Origin: an uncultured Candidatus Melainabacteria bacterium
GTDB taxonomy: Bacteria; Cyanobacteriota; Vampirovibrionia; Gastranaerophilales; Gastranaerophilaceae
Reading direction: 5' to 3'
Length of the DNA stretch: 64,000 bases
Assembly (NCBI GenBank): GCA_934757245.1
Contig: CAKVLH010000009.1
Coordinates: forward strand, 10,392-74,391
In this document: positions 1-8,531 of the stretch, piece after piece
How positions within the stretch are numbered: position 1 is the first letter of the stretch
Layout of the letters: the number at the start of each line of letters is the position of its first letter
Position numbers and translations under genes: made by a program
The notes under the pieces: model-generated
Told to the model about the DNA's origin: nothing
Databases searched by the model: none
Seen by the model: the letters and a program-made list of their open reading frames with translations, nothing else

Positions 1-15
1 CTTCTTTTATTAAAA

Positions 16-90
16 TGGAGCGGGAGACGAGGCTCGAACTCGCGACATCCTCCTTGGCAAGGAGGCATTCTACCACTGAATTACCCCCGC
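16..90 (-). tRNA. tRNA-Gly (GCC)
   Basis: Read on the minus strand, a full cloverleaf is visible: acceptor GCGGGGG pairs with CTCCCGC, the T-loop is TTCGAGC, and the anticodon loop is CTTGCCAA with anticodon GCC. The 3' CCA is encoded. It lies at the window edge, and no partner tRNA is visible. Confidence 0.95.
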
Positions 91-136
91 TCGGTATATT
101 ATTATCATACATGCTAACATTTTAATGTCAAGAGTT

Positions 137-766
137 TTATTTATTTAATCTTTCAAGCGGGTTTTTATCACCCTTTGCAGGCAAAAAACGAATATCAAGA
201 AGCTTGAAATCAGTAACTTTGCCGAGTTTATTTCTAACAACTTCAAATTTGGTATGCAGAATTTGTGGAATACCATTTTCATCTTTGATTTGTTTTGCAT
301 CATTCTTTACATATGCCAATCCATTATTATTATACAAATGAAGTGCTTGTAATGTTTCGTACGAATAAGGAAAATTCAAAAATTCTTTAGCCCTGCTTTT
401 TTCACGTCCAATATTTTTTGCCAATGTTTCCTCAAAGTCTTTAACATCTGCACCAGATATAATATAAGATGCCGGTTCAAATGCTTGGCCATATTTAGCA
501 ACACGATTATAAAAAGAACGCACAAGTGGTTCTTTTAGATAATCGGCATCATTTGCCTTAATATAATTTTGTATTGGTTTGGCAATTTTAGCTGTAGGTG
601 TTTTATCATACCTTGTCTTATTGAGCGCCCTTACTAATTTACCTTGCAACTTTCTTATAGTATCAAGGTTCGCCACAGGAGCAAAACTGCCGTTTGTTTC
701 AGCTACCCAGTGAACGACCGGATAAGTTGCTTTAAAATTTGGTTGCTGAAGAGTCTGTATTTGCAT
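137..766 (-). CDS. Hypothetical protein with N-terminal NFKA motif
   Basis: This is a 209-residue protein that I do not recognise. It has no membrane segment or classical signal peptide. The N-terminus carries NFKA at residues 10-13, followed by a YPVVHWV stretch. The rest is Lys-rich and predicted to be mixed helix and strand. The next gene upstream (minus strand, 19 bp away) carries QFKA at the same residue positions, so the two may be co-transcribed and share a sorting or recognition tag. The start is supported by AAGGTG a few bases upstream. Function unknown. Confidence 0.75.
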   Translation of the reverse strand: MQIQTLQQPNFKATYPVVHWVAETNGSFAPVANLDTIRKLQGKLVRALNKTRYDKTPTAKIAKPIQNYIKANDADYLKEPLVRSFYNRVAKYGQAFEPASYIISGADVKDFEETLAKNIGREKSRAKEFLNFPYSYETLQALHLYNNNGLAYVKNDAKQIKDENGIPQILHTKFEVVRNKLGKVTDFKLLDIRFLPAKGDKNPLERLNK

Positions 767-785
767 ATTTCACACCTTTCTTAAG

Positions 786-2024
786 TTAATTGAAGTTCAT
801 TCTTATTTTATTCATCAAATTAGAAATTTGCATAAGCATTTTTTTCGTATGAGATAGATTTTTCATCGGATTTACACGCATTACACTTACAAAATTGCTA
901 TTTAAATAAAATGGATTTTCAATATTTTGCTTCAATACTTCAATACGTTCATTTGGAGCAGTTTGATTGATTATATTAAATGCATTTTTATGAAATATGT
1001 TCAACTGCTTTGTTGGCATATTTGCTAATATTTCATTCAACTCTGCAATACTAACCGATGTTGAAATATTATCCAATGTCTTTTCAATAAATTTTCTTGC
1101 ATTTTTATCATTATCAATTGTTGAATATAATTTTTGTAATTCTTCTAAATTAAATGTTTGTTTTGAAACCTTTAAATGCATGAGTTTTTGATTCATATCA
1201 TAATTAAGCAACTTTGTTCTCAATGCTACATTATCACTATTTAAAGTTTTTAAAATTTGAAGCAAATATTTATCATTATTATTATCTAAGACATTCTGCT
1301 TATCTAACATCGTTTTTGATTCAAAATTTTCCATAAACGAATGAGCATAAGGAGTGTAAAGTTTTAAATAAACTTCTTTATTCAAAATCTCTGTACCATC
1401 TAAATAAAATTCATTTTTTATATTTTCTTCTTGCAACTTTTTGTCATAAAACTTGGAATCAAAAGTTTTATTTTTAAACTCTTTATCTAATTGTTCTACC
1501 GCCTTAGAATTATCTTTATTAAGAATAAGGTATGATTTTATTCCTTTAAAATTACGAACATAATCTCTTGAATATTCCGATTCTAATAATTCTCGAACCA
1601 AAGTATTTCCTTTTGGCTTCTTTAATTCAAAGATTTCTTCATTTACTTTTTGAGCGAACTTTAAGCGTTTAGAATTATTTTTGGAAGCATCAAATATTCT
1701 CGACATTTCTTCTAAAGAATCAGAAAAATGTTTTACGATATATCTATGAATGTTCTTTGGATTTTTGATAGTTGTAAAAATGTGCTCAACAAGCGATGAT
1801 TCTTCTTTCTCACTTGGCTTTCGATAAAAATTATTAGCATTGTAAATATCCGTCAATATTGATAGAAAATCTAATCGTTTTTTACTTTTGTCTTTTGTTA
1901 AACTAACAATATCACCAACGTCTTTATTAAGAATCTCTGCTGTTATTATTTGAAATGGCTTTGCTTTATTTGCTTTTACGGGTAAAGCTTTAAATTGTAC
2001 ACTGTCTATTCTAAAATTTGTCAT
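786..2024 (-). CDS. Hypothetical protein with N-terminal QFKA motif
   Basis: This 412-residue, strongly charged, Lys/Asn-rich and apparently mostly helical protein has no recognisable catalytic motif. QFKALPV sits at residues 10-16, matching the position of NFKA in its neighbour. There is no signal peptide or membrane span. The gene precedes the 209-residue NFKA protein with a 19-bp gap on the same strand, so a two-gene unit is likely. AAGGG lies upstream of the ATG. The FKA motif recurs in other unknown proteins of this window. No function is assigned. Confidence 0.75.
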   Translation of the reverse strand: MTNFRIDSVQFKALPVKANKAKPFQIITAEILNKDVGDIVSLTKDKSKKRLDFLSILTDIYNANNFYRKPSEKEESSLVEHIFTTIKNPKNIHRYIVKHFSDSLEEMSRIFDASKNNSKRLKFAQKVNEEIFELKKPKGNTLVRELLESEYSRDYVRNFKGIKSYLILNKDNSKAVEQLDKEFKNKTFDSKFYDKKLQEENIKNEFYLDGTEILNKEVYLKLYTPYAHSFMENFESKTMLDKQNVLDNNNDKYLLQILKTLNSDNVALRTKLLNYDMNQKLMHLKVSKQTFNLEELQKLYSTIDNDKNARKFIEKTLDNISTSVSIAELNEILANMPTKQLNIFHKNAFNIINQTAPNERIEVLKQNIENPFYLNSNFVSVMRVNPMKNLSHTKKMLMQISNLMNKIRMNFN

Positions 2025-2086
2025 AATATAAAACCCTTTTTTAGCTTTTTTAATAACAAAACCCCTAAAAATATTTTTTGCTAGTC

Positions 2087-3520
2087 CTAGATATTATACG
2101 CAATAAATCTACACAATTCAATAATCTTTTCTGGGTAAATTCCAACAAGCATAGTAACTACAGTTGTTACAACAAGTACAAATTTTTGAGAAAAATTCGC
2201 ATTCAGAATTGGAACAAGAGTATTTTTGTCGCATTCTGCAAATAAAGGTAGAAGAATTTTTAAATAATAATAAAGAGCAACAACCGTTAGTAATAATAGT
2301 GCAAGCAAAAATGGTACAAATATCAATCCCGAATTTGCAATAGCTGTAAATAAATAGATTTTTGCAATAAAACCTGATGTAATCGGAATTCCGGCTAAAG
2401 CTAAAATAGAAACTGCGTAAGCGCCGGTTAAGCCGTGATTTTTGTAAAAAATTCCTTTAAAATCTTCAACGTTCATTGAATTTTTGTCGTTATAGATATT
2501 TAAAAATGCAAAAGCTGAAATATTCATAAGTACGTAACATAAAAGATAAAAAATTACTGTTGATAAATTATAAACAGATACAAGACTTGCTGCTAAAAGT
2601 GCATAAGATGAATTTGCAGACGCTGAACACGCCAAAATAACTTTAACATTTTTTTCTCTGATAGCGTAAGTATTCGCCCAAAGAGCAGTTATTAAAGATA
2701 TTATTGCAACCGCAAAAGTTAGTTCAAAGCTGTTGCTCAAAGGGAAAACTAAAAGTCTGCATAAGATTCCAAAGATTGCAAGTTTTGGAATTGTTGATAA
2801 AAATGTTAAAATTGAAGTTTCTGTACCTTTATAAACATCAATAATCCAGTTTGCAAACGGAAAGATTGCGAGTTTTGAAATCAGACCAAAAACTATCATA
2901 ATAGCAGATATTGAATACATTATTGATGGTTCTTGATTTGCTATAACTTCATAGATTTTTGTAAGATTCAAAGAGCCTGTAATTCCGTATAAATATGAAA
3001 CCCCGAATAAAAATATACCACTTGAAATAGCAGAGGTTAATAAATACTTAAAACTTGCTTCTTTTGAATAGTAGCCTTTTGATGATGCAATCAAAAAATA
3101 TGTAGAAAAACTCATTAATTCAACGGACACAAAAAGCGTCAAAAAATCGTTTGCTGAAACTATATTCATAGCCGCGAAAATTGCAGTTAAAAGTATTGCA
3201 TGAAAAGTATATGCGTGTCGTTTCATTGTTTTAACAAGGTTTTTTGTTAAAAGTGCCGTAAAAAATCCGCATAATAAAATTGCAAAATCAAATAACAAAG
3301 TGTAACTGTCTGACATTAAAGAATTGCGAAATGCAAAATATTGAGGTTCTGTTTGCACCGTTGACAGAAAGACAATACTTAATGAAATTCCTATGATTGA
3401 AATTAAACGCGCAAATCTGAATTGTCTTGGTGAAATACACGTAGATAAAATCAGTTGAAGAATTATAAAAAATCCTAAGCAAGTTTGTGGAAGAAGTACA
3501 TTAAATATATCGTTTAGCAT
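2087..3520 (-). CDS. nuoN: NADH-quinone oxidoreductase subunit N
   Basis: This is an antiporter-like membrane subunit of complex I (proton-pumping, inner membrane). It has 477 residues, the usual family length, with about 14 hydrophobic helices. The proton-antiporter/complex I core signature is visible (SVELMSFSTYFLIA, a Lys in the KLAIFPFANWIID helix, and the GIPITSGFIAK segment). It is the last gene of the nuoABCDHIJKLMN operon, 13 bp after nuoM. It shares ancestry with NuoM and NuoL, and its position after nuoM together with the GIPITSGF segment marks it as NuoN. Confidence 0.93.
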   Translation of the reverse strand: MLNDIFNVLLPQTCLGFFIILQLILSTCISPRQFRFARLISIIGISLSIVFLSTVQTEPQYFAFRNSLMSDSYTLLFDFAILLCGFFTALLTKNLVKTMKRHAYTFHAILLTAIFAAMNIVSANDFLTLFVSVELMSFSTYFLIASSKGYYSKEASFKYLLTSAISSGIFLFGVSYLYGITGSLNLTKIYEVIANQEPSIMYSISAIMIVFGLISKLAIFPFANWIIDVYKGTETSILTFLSTIPKLAIFGILCRLLVFPLSNSFELTFAVAIISLITALWANTYAIREKNVKVILACSASANSSYALLAASLVSVYNLSTVIFYLLCYVLMNISAFAFLNIYNDKNSMNVEDFKGIFYKNHGLTGAYAVSILALAGIPITSGFIAKIYLFTAIANSGLIFVPFLLALLLLTVVALYYYLKILLPLFAECDKNTLVPILNANFSQKFVLVVTTVVTMLVGIYPEKIIELCRFIAYNI

Positions 3521-3533
3521 TGTTGTGCACTCC

Positions 3534-5024
3534 TTATCCTATCATTCCCAAGATTGCGTTCGGATACAAACCGAAAATTACCAAGCCTGCAAGAATTGCA
3601 GCAAGTACCAGAAACTCGTGAACTGATATGTCATTGATTTTTTCGTATTCAGGTTTAAGTTCTGCAAAAAATCCTCTGTGCAAGAATTTTAGCATGTAAC
3701 AAGAGCTTAAAATTAACAACGGCAATGAAAAGACAGCAGAGAATTTTAAAACTTCACTTAGGTCAGAATTCATCGCACCGATTATTGTTAAAATCTCACT
3801 TACAAACGGTGCAAACGCAGGAACTCCAATTGAAGCCAAAACAATTAGTGTTGCAAAACCGAACAAACGTGGCATAACGGTTGCAATACCACCTAGAGTA
3901 TTGATATCTCTATTTTTAAATCTTAGATATACGATTCCTGCAATCATAAACAGACCGCAAGTCACCAGTGCGTGAGCCACCATGTGGAAAACTGATGCTG
4001 AAAGTCCGATTTTATCAAAAGCACATAGTCCTAATAGAATTAAGCCCATATTGGAAATACTTGAATAAGCAACGATACGTTTGATATCGGTCTGAGCATA
4101 AGCAATAAATGCTGTATAGATTATATTTATAAGAGCAAAAATTGCCAACGCAGGTGCAAGCCAATGAAAAGATACAGGCATGGTTTCATAATTAAATCTA
4201 TAAATGCCATACGCACCGGTTTTAAGTAGAATACCTGCTAAAATCATGCTGACAGGAGTTGGCGCATTTGTATGTGCATCAGGCAACCAAGTATGCAAAG
4301 GAACAATCGGAAGTTTTACGCCAAAACCTATGAGAAGGCAAATGGCGATTAAATTCTGAATATAATCAGGAATGGCAGAGTCTACAATATCCGCAAAATT
4401 TGCAGATAAAATTCCGTTGGCAATAAAGTTATAATAATGCAAAAGCAGAATGCCTAAAAGCATAATCATACTTCCTAAAAACGTAAATAAAACATATTTT
4501 ACGGCTGATTTTTTTGCTTTCTCCTGTTGAGTTTCGTCTTCTTCTCTCCATTTTCCACCAATTAAAAAATATGCAGGAATAAGTTCTAATTCCCAGAACA
4601 AGAAGAATACGAACATATCAGACGCGGTAAAAATACCAAGAATTGATGACATTAAAAGTAAAAGCATTGAGTAATAAAACTTGTGGCTTTTTCTTATATT
4701 TAATTTGCTTGCAAAGGCTGCAAGTAAAAATACAAACGAAGTTAAAACAGTTAAAATCATTGATACAGAATCAATCTGAAACGCAAATTTAACTCCTATT
4801 GATTGCACCCAATCAAGTCCGAAGAAATGAATTTCACTTGTATATGGATTAGCCGAATCAAAACATGCCAGCATTAAAACCGAATACAAAAAGTGGAATA
4901 AGCATACGCCTTTTGTGAAACGGCGCACAACTATTTCATTTTTTGTAAACAAAGGCGATATCACAAATAGTGATACTATAAGTGGCATGAATATTAAAAA
5001 TGGTATTGATAAAAATATGTTCAT
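3534..5024 (-). CDS. nuoM: NADH-quinone oxidoreductase subunit M
   Basis: This is the second antiporter-like subunit of the complex I membrane arm, with 496 residues and about 14 membrane helices. Diagnostic stretches include LFWELELIPAYFLIG (conserved Glu) and KLPIVPLHTWLPDAHTNAPTPVS, which holds the conserved Lys/His proton-path residues. It is preceded by nuoL across a 182-bp repeat-filled gap and followed by nuoN after 13 bp. Length and motifs match the family with no sign of damage. Confidence 0.95.
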   Translation of the reverse strand: MNIFLSIPFLIFMPLIVSLFVISPLFTKNEIVVRRFTKGVCLFHFLYSVLMLACFDSANPYTSEIHFFGLDWVQSIGVKFAFQIDSVSMILTVLTSFVFLLAAFASKLNIRKSHKFYYSMLLLLMSSILGIFTASDMFVFFLFWELELIPAYFLIGGKWREEDETQQEKAKKSAVKYVLFTFLGSMIMLLGILLLHYYNFIANGILSANFADIVDSAIPDYIQNLIAICLLIGFGVKLPIVPLHTWLPDAHTNAPTPVSMILAGILLKTGAYGIYRFNYETMPVSFHWLAPALAIFALINIIYTAFIAYAQTDIKRIVAYSSISNMGLILLGLCAFDKIGLSASVFHMVAHALVTCGLFMIAGIVYLRFKNRDINTLGGIATVMPRLFGFATLIVLASIGVPAFAPFVSEILTIIGAMNSDLSEVLKFSAVFSLPLLILSSCYMLKFLHRGFFAELKPEYEKINDISVHEFLVLAAILAGLVIFGLYPNAILGMIG

Positions 5025-5044
5025 CGTTTTCTCCGTTGTATTGT

Positions 5045-5206
5045 TTTATTTTGTCATCCCCGCCTCTTAAGGGAAGGGAAACAGTTCTTCTTGAGCTTGA
5101 GCGAAAGTTAGAACTGTAAGGGTGGGGTTTGTCGCGTGGTAAAGAGTTGTTACCCCACCCCGAAATCAAAGATTTCGACCCTTCCTCAAGGGGAGGGTAA
5201 ACCGAG
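5045..5206. repeat. Intercistronic CCTC/GAGG palindromic repeat (nuoL-nuoM junction)
   Basis: The gap between two nuo genes holds CCCGCCTCTTAAGGGAAGGG and, further on, TTCCTCAAGGGGAGGG, with an inverted AGTTCT...AGAACT between them. Related elements occur at 18112, 29538 and elsewhere. It can fold into hairpins in the nuo mRNA. There is no gene here. Confidence 0.7.
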
Positions 5207-7033
5207 CTACCCACCCCCCATTTGGCTAAGCACCCATTTATACGTTACAAGTACAAATGTTATTACTATTGTAACTAAAATAAACGCATACGCATTATAC
5301 GTTTGTACATTTCCGCTCTGTAAAATTGAATCTGTTTCAGAAATCTTTTTAGAGCCGTTCGCGACGATGTTTACAACGCCGTTCATTATGTATGTTTCAA
5401 CAAAATCAGAAACCTTAACGCCAAACTTTAAAACTGTACCAAAAAGTTTGTAATTACTTAAAATTCTTACATCAACGAAGTCGCAAGCTAAAGCAATTTT
5501 TTCATAAACAAAACTTAAAATATTATTATAAAATTTTTCTAAATTTTTTGGTGTTTCATTTATTTTTGTAAGCCAATTTTTCATATAACAAATATAAACA
5601 ACAACCCAGCCTGCAAGTGCTGTATAAAAAGGTTCTGCAATTTTGTATTCGCTATGACGTCTTATAAAGAAATAAAATGCGATATTTAAAATAAATAATA
5701 TAGCAATCGGTAAATATTCTGCCCAATCAATTTTGTTTTCAAGTTTTTCATTTTGAATCATTAAAACAGAAATTCTCATTATGTAAAAAGCCGTTACAAA
5801 TGAAATTATACAAAATAGAATTGCTTCAAATCCGCTTAATGAAGCAAAAATAACTTCTTTAGCAATCATGCCTGAGAAAATTAAACCTGACAAACTAAGC
5901 GCCCCTAGTAAGAATGTTACATAGCCAACATAACTGTTTTTTGTATCTAACGCTAAGAATAACATTGATTTTATTAATGCGTGTGCAACTAAAAATACAA
6001 CTGCAACTTTTATGTTTTGCGTACCTACAGCCAAAAACATTAAGCCTAAATTTGCAGAAGTTGAATACGCAAGAACTTTTTTAGGATGAGTTTCAATAGA
6101 AGCTAAAACTGAACAAATTAGTGCGGTTAGAAGTCCTAAGCTCATAATAAATATTAATAAATTATTATCTAAGCTAAAGAACGGTAACATTCTTATTAGT
6201 AAATAAACACCTGCTACAACCATTGTAGCTGAGTGTAAAAGCGCACTTACGGGAAGCTTTGCTTCCATTGCATCTTGTAACCATGTATAAAATGGGAATT
6301 GAGCAGATTTTACAGCAGCACCGATTATGAATAAACCACAAATTACGTAAAACATTGGCGTAGAAGTGTATGCACATAAAAGCGTAGAAATAGCATTCAT
6401 ATCTTCAAACGATAAAGTTGTAAAAGAAGAGTTTCCGGCGTAATTATACATAAAATAAGAAACCGAAATTATGCCTGCTATTAAGGCTGTATCACCGATT
6501 CTATTCATTAGAAATACTCGTTTAGAAGCATTTGATTTTTCTTTTTTCTTGTAATCAAAGCCAATAAGCAAATAAGACATCACTCCGACAAGTTCCCAAA
6601 AGAAATACATTTGGAAAAGGTTTGGGCTGAATAAAAGTCCTGCCATTGTGAAATTAAATAAATTCAGGTACGCAAAAAATCTGTAATTTTTTGCTTCGTT
6701 TTTCATATAAGAAATTGAAAACGCTTGCACCAAAAAGCTTATAACAAACAAACAAAGAGCTATTATAAGTGATAATTTATCTATATGTACTCCGCAAGTA
6801 ATCATAAAATTATTTATTTTTATAAACGAAAAACTTTGTTCAATTGTTTCTTCGAATTTAAGCAAACTTGTTGAGCATAAAAGCGCACCTAAAAACGATG
6901 ACAAAAGTGTCAATGTATAAATAATTCTTTTATTTACATAAACAGAGAAAAATCGTCCGCCCATTATGATTAAAAATATCCAGAGTGGGAGAAGTAGAAT
7001 TAGGTAGGTATTGTCGAGTATTATGTTTGGCAT
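5207..7033 (-). CDS. nuoL: NADH-quinone oxidoreductase subunit L
   Basis: This is the distal proton-pumping subunit of complex I, with 608 residues and about 16 membrane helices plus a C-terminal tail helix. Visible signatures are FFWELVGVMSYLLIGFDYKK, KSAQFPFYTWLQDAMEAKLPVSALLHSATMV (shown here only as motif residues for the family) and the HALIKSMLFL helix. Length is normal. It lies between nuoK and nuoM, but both flanking gaps (163 and 182 bp) are filled with hairpin-forming repeats, unlike the tight spacing in the first half of the operon. Confidence 0.94.
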   Translation of the reverse strand: MPNIILDNTYLILLLPLWIFLIIMGGRFFSVYVNKRIIYTLTLLSSFLGALLCSTSLLKFEETIEQSFSFIKINNFMITCGVHIDKLSLIIALCLFVISFLVQAFSISYMKNEAKNYRFFAYLNLFNFTMAGLLFSPNLFQMYFFWELVGVMSYLLIGFDYKKKEKSNASKRVFLMNRIGDTALIAGIISVSYFMYNYAGNSSFTTLSFEDMNAISTLLCAYTSTPMFYVICGLFIIGAAVKSAQFPFYTWLQDAMEAKLPVSALLHSATMVVAGVYLLIRMLPFFSLDNNLLIFIMSLGLLTALICSVLASIETHPKKVLAYSTSANLGLMFLAVGTQNIKVAVVFLVAHALIKSMLFLALDTKNSYVGYVTFLLGALSLSGLIFSGMIAKEVIFASLSGFEAILFCIISFVTAFYIMRISVLMIQNEKLENKIDWAEYLPIAILFILNIAFYFFIRRHSEYKIAEPFYTALAGWVVVYICYMKNWLTKINETPKNLEKFYNNILSFVYEKIALACDFVDVRILSNYKLFGTVLKFGVKVSDFVETYIMNGVVNIVANGSKKISETDSILQSGNVQTYNAYAFILVTIVITFVLVTYKWVLSQMGGG

Positions 7034-7050
7034 GGTTTTTGGAGTTTGGG

Positions 7051-7176
7051 GAAAAAGTGAATAAGTGAATAGGTGAATAAGTTCATTTTAGTTATTTTCA
7101 AAATAAAACGCATTTGTTATTGAATATATCTTATATGAACTTATTCACTTATTCACCGATTGACTTATTCACTTTC
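7051..7176. repeat. Octamer-built hairpin element, GTGAATAA type (nuoK-nuoL junction)
   Basis: The left arm is reiterated GTGAATAA/GTGAATAG octamers (7057-7086). The right arm is their reverse complement (7134-7173), separated by an AT-rich spacer of about 48 bp. A second complete copy lies at 57336-57511, and single arms lie at 49475, 57616 and 61018. The transcript would fold into a long hairpin. Confidence 0.85.
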
Positions 7177-7196
7177 TCCATCCATTTCCCCCTTTC

Positions 7197-7496
7197 TTAT
7201 AAATCACTATACTTATCTATATTATCACTTTCTTTTTTCTGAAACATCAGATAAAAGATATATAACGCGACTGCGAGTTCTACTGCACCTAAGCCGATAT
7301 AAAATAAAGAAATTATATAACCTTCAAAATTTATATTGTCGCAATAAGTTGCAAAGGTTATAAAATTTATGTTTATACCTAAAAGCATAAATTCAATAGA
7401 GATTAAAATTTTTATTACGCTCTTCAATAGAACCGAACCCAAAAGTCCGATTAGAAAGAGTAGTAGGCCTATGAATAGGTAGTGGTAGATAGTCAT
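7197..7496 (-). CDS. nuoK: NADH-quinone oxidoreductase subunit K
   Basis: This 99-residue protein has three membrane helices, the normal size for NuoK of the complex I membrane arm. The conserved buried glutamates of the family are visible in IEFMLLGININF and in the GLGAVELAVALYIF helix. It is placed between nuoJ and nuoL as in standard operons, but the gaps on both sides contain octamer-type hairpin repeats. No oddity is seen in the protein. Confidence 0.92.
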   Translation of the reverse strand: MTIYHYLFIGLLLFLIGLLGSVLLKSVIKILISIEFMLLGININFITFATYCDNINFEGYIISLFYIGLGAVELAVALYIFYLMFQKKESDNIDKYSDL

Positions 7497-7503
7497 GATG
7501 GAG

Positions 7504-7650
7504 GGGAATAAGGTAATAGGGCAATAAGGGAATAAGTGGTTTTAAACATTTCCTTTGTATGCTCTATTAAATTTCTATTTATAAAAAAATAAATGAGCGA
7601 AGCGAATAAAATCTCTTATTCCCTTATCGCCCTATTACCTTATTCCCTTT
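7504..7650. repeat. Octamer-built hairpin element, GGAATAAG type (nuoJ-nuoK junction)
   Basis: The left arm at 7504-7537 is built from degenerate octamers (GGTAATAG, GGCAATAA, GGGAATAA). The right arm at 7611-7650 is the reverse complement. The spacer contains GAGCGAAGCGAAT. Related elements lie at 17088, 51424 and 52079. The right arm reaches the 3' end of nuoJ, whose stop is at 7640. Confidence 0.85.
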
Positions 7651-8170
7651 TTCCTCCCCTCCTTTCCAATATCGAAATTCCTGCAATTACAATCAAAAGC
7701 AGTAATGAAACAAGTTCGAATGCCCAGACGTAATCAACAAAAATCCCTTTTGCAAATGCTGAAATGTTATCAAATGCAGTTATATGCGCAGTATCCATTA
7801 AATTAAATGTGTCAGGCATCATAACAAGCGACATCATAATTAAATAAACAAATGCCAATACAAAAATTCCTGCGGACATAATTGTTATGTATGGCAGTAT
7901 AAATTTTTTAGTGTCAGATTCATCTTTTTTAGGTTTGCCTCTAAACATTATTGAAACCCCAATAATCACAGGTACAGCAAGCCCATACACCGCTGCTTGA
8001 ATAATTGCGTTATATTCTGAACCTAATATGAAAAATATTACAGCACCAAAAAAGAAAACTAAAATCGCCCAAAGAAGTGAATAAATAACATTCTTTGCAA
8101 ACAATGAAAGCAAGGCAAATAATATTATGCCAACTGATGCTATATAGAAAAATACAGGATTATTCAGCAT
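7640..8170 (-). CDS. nuoJ: NADH-quinone oxidoreductase subunit J
   Basis: This is a membrane subunit of complex I with 176 residues and five hydrophobic helices. The family's AAIVYGLAVPVIIG-like helix appears as QAAVYGLAVPVIIGVSIMF (residues about 58-76). It overlaps the 3' end of nuoI by 11 bp, so translation is probably coupled. The C-terminus (ERRGGKRE) is encoded within the edge of the following repeat element, which suggests the repeat supplied or reshaped the last codons. Confidence 0.9.
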   Translation of the reverse strand: MLNNPVFFYIASVGIILFALLSLFAKNVIYSLLWAILVFFFGAVIFFILGSEYNAIIQAAVYGLAVPVIIGVSIMFRGKPKKDESDTKKFILPYITIMSAGIFVLAFVYLIMMSLVMMPDTFNLMDTAHITAFDNISAFAKGIFVDYVWAFELVSLLLLIVIAGISILERRGGKRE

Positions 8171-8531
8171 TATTCACCTCTTCAAAAACTAAAATCAAAT
8201 CTTCTTTTTTATCAGTTGCAAGTTCGTATTCTTTTGTCATTCGAACTGCAGATTTTGGACAATGATAAACACAGTTTCCGCAAAAAATACATTTCTTCAT
8301 ATCTATTTTATAAACAATTTTTTCTGGCGTTTTATTAATGTTAATTGCGCCAGTCGGACAAACTTTTTGACAAATTCTGCAACCGATACAGCCTTTAATT
8401 TCCAGTTTACCACGAAATTCGTCATTTAATTCTCGACGTTTTTCAGGATATTCCAAAGTTACAGGCTTTTTAAACAAGTGTTTAAAAACTGTCCATAAAC
8501 CATCCCACAAAGCTTTAATTTCGTTTAGCAT
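8160..8531 (-). CDS. nuoI: NADH-quinone oxidoreductase subunit I (two 4Fe-4S clusters)
   Basis: This is the peripheral-arm ferredoxin-like subunit that relays electrons towards the quinone site. Two 4Fe-4S motifs are complete: CIGCRICQKVCP and CIFCGNCVYHCP. At 123 residues it is shorter than most NuoI proteins (about 150-190), with short N- and C-terminal extensions, but both cluster motifs are intact. It overlaps nuoH by 7 bp and nuoJ by 11 bp, which is consistent with a tightly coupled operon. Confidence 0.93.
   Translation of the reverse strand: MLNEIKALWDGLWTVFKHLFKKPVTLEYPEKRRELNDEFRGKLEIKGCIGCRICQKVCPTGAININKTPEKIVYKIDMKKCIFCGNCVYHCPKSAVRMTKEYELATDKKEDLILVFEEVNNAE

Noticed and set aside
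5136..5453. Plus-strand 105-residue frame
   Set aside because: It is a shadow of nuoL and the nearby repeat, with no ribosome-binding site.
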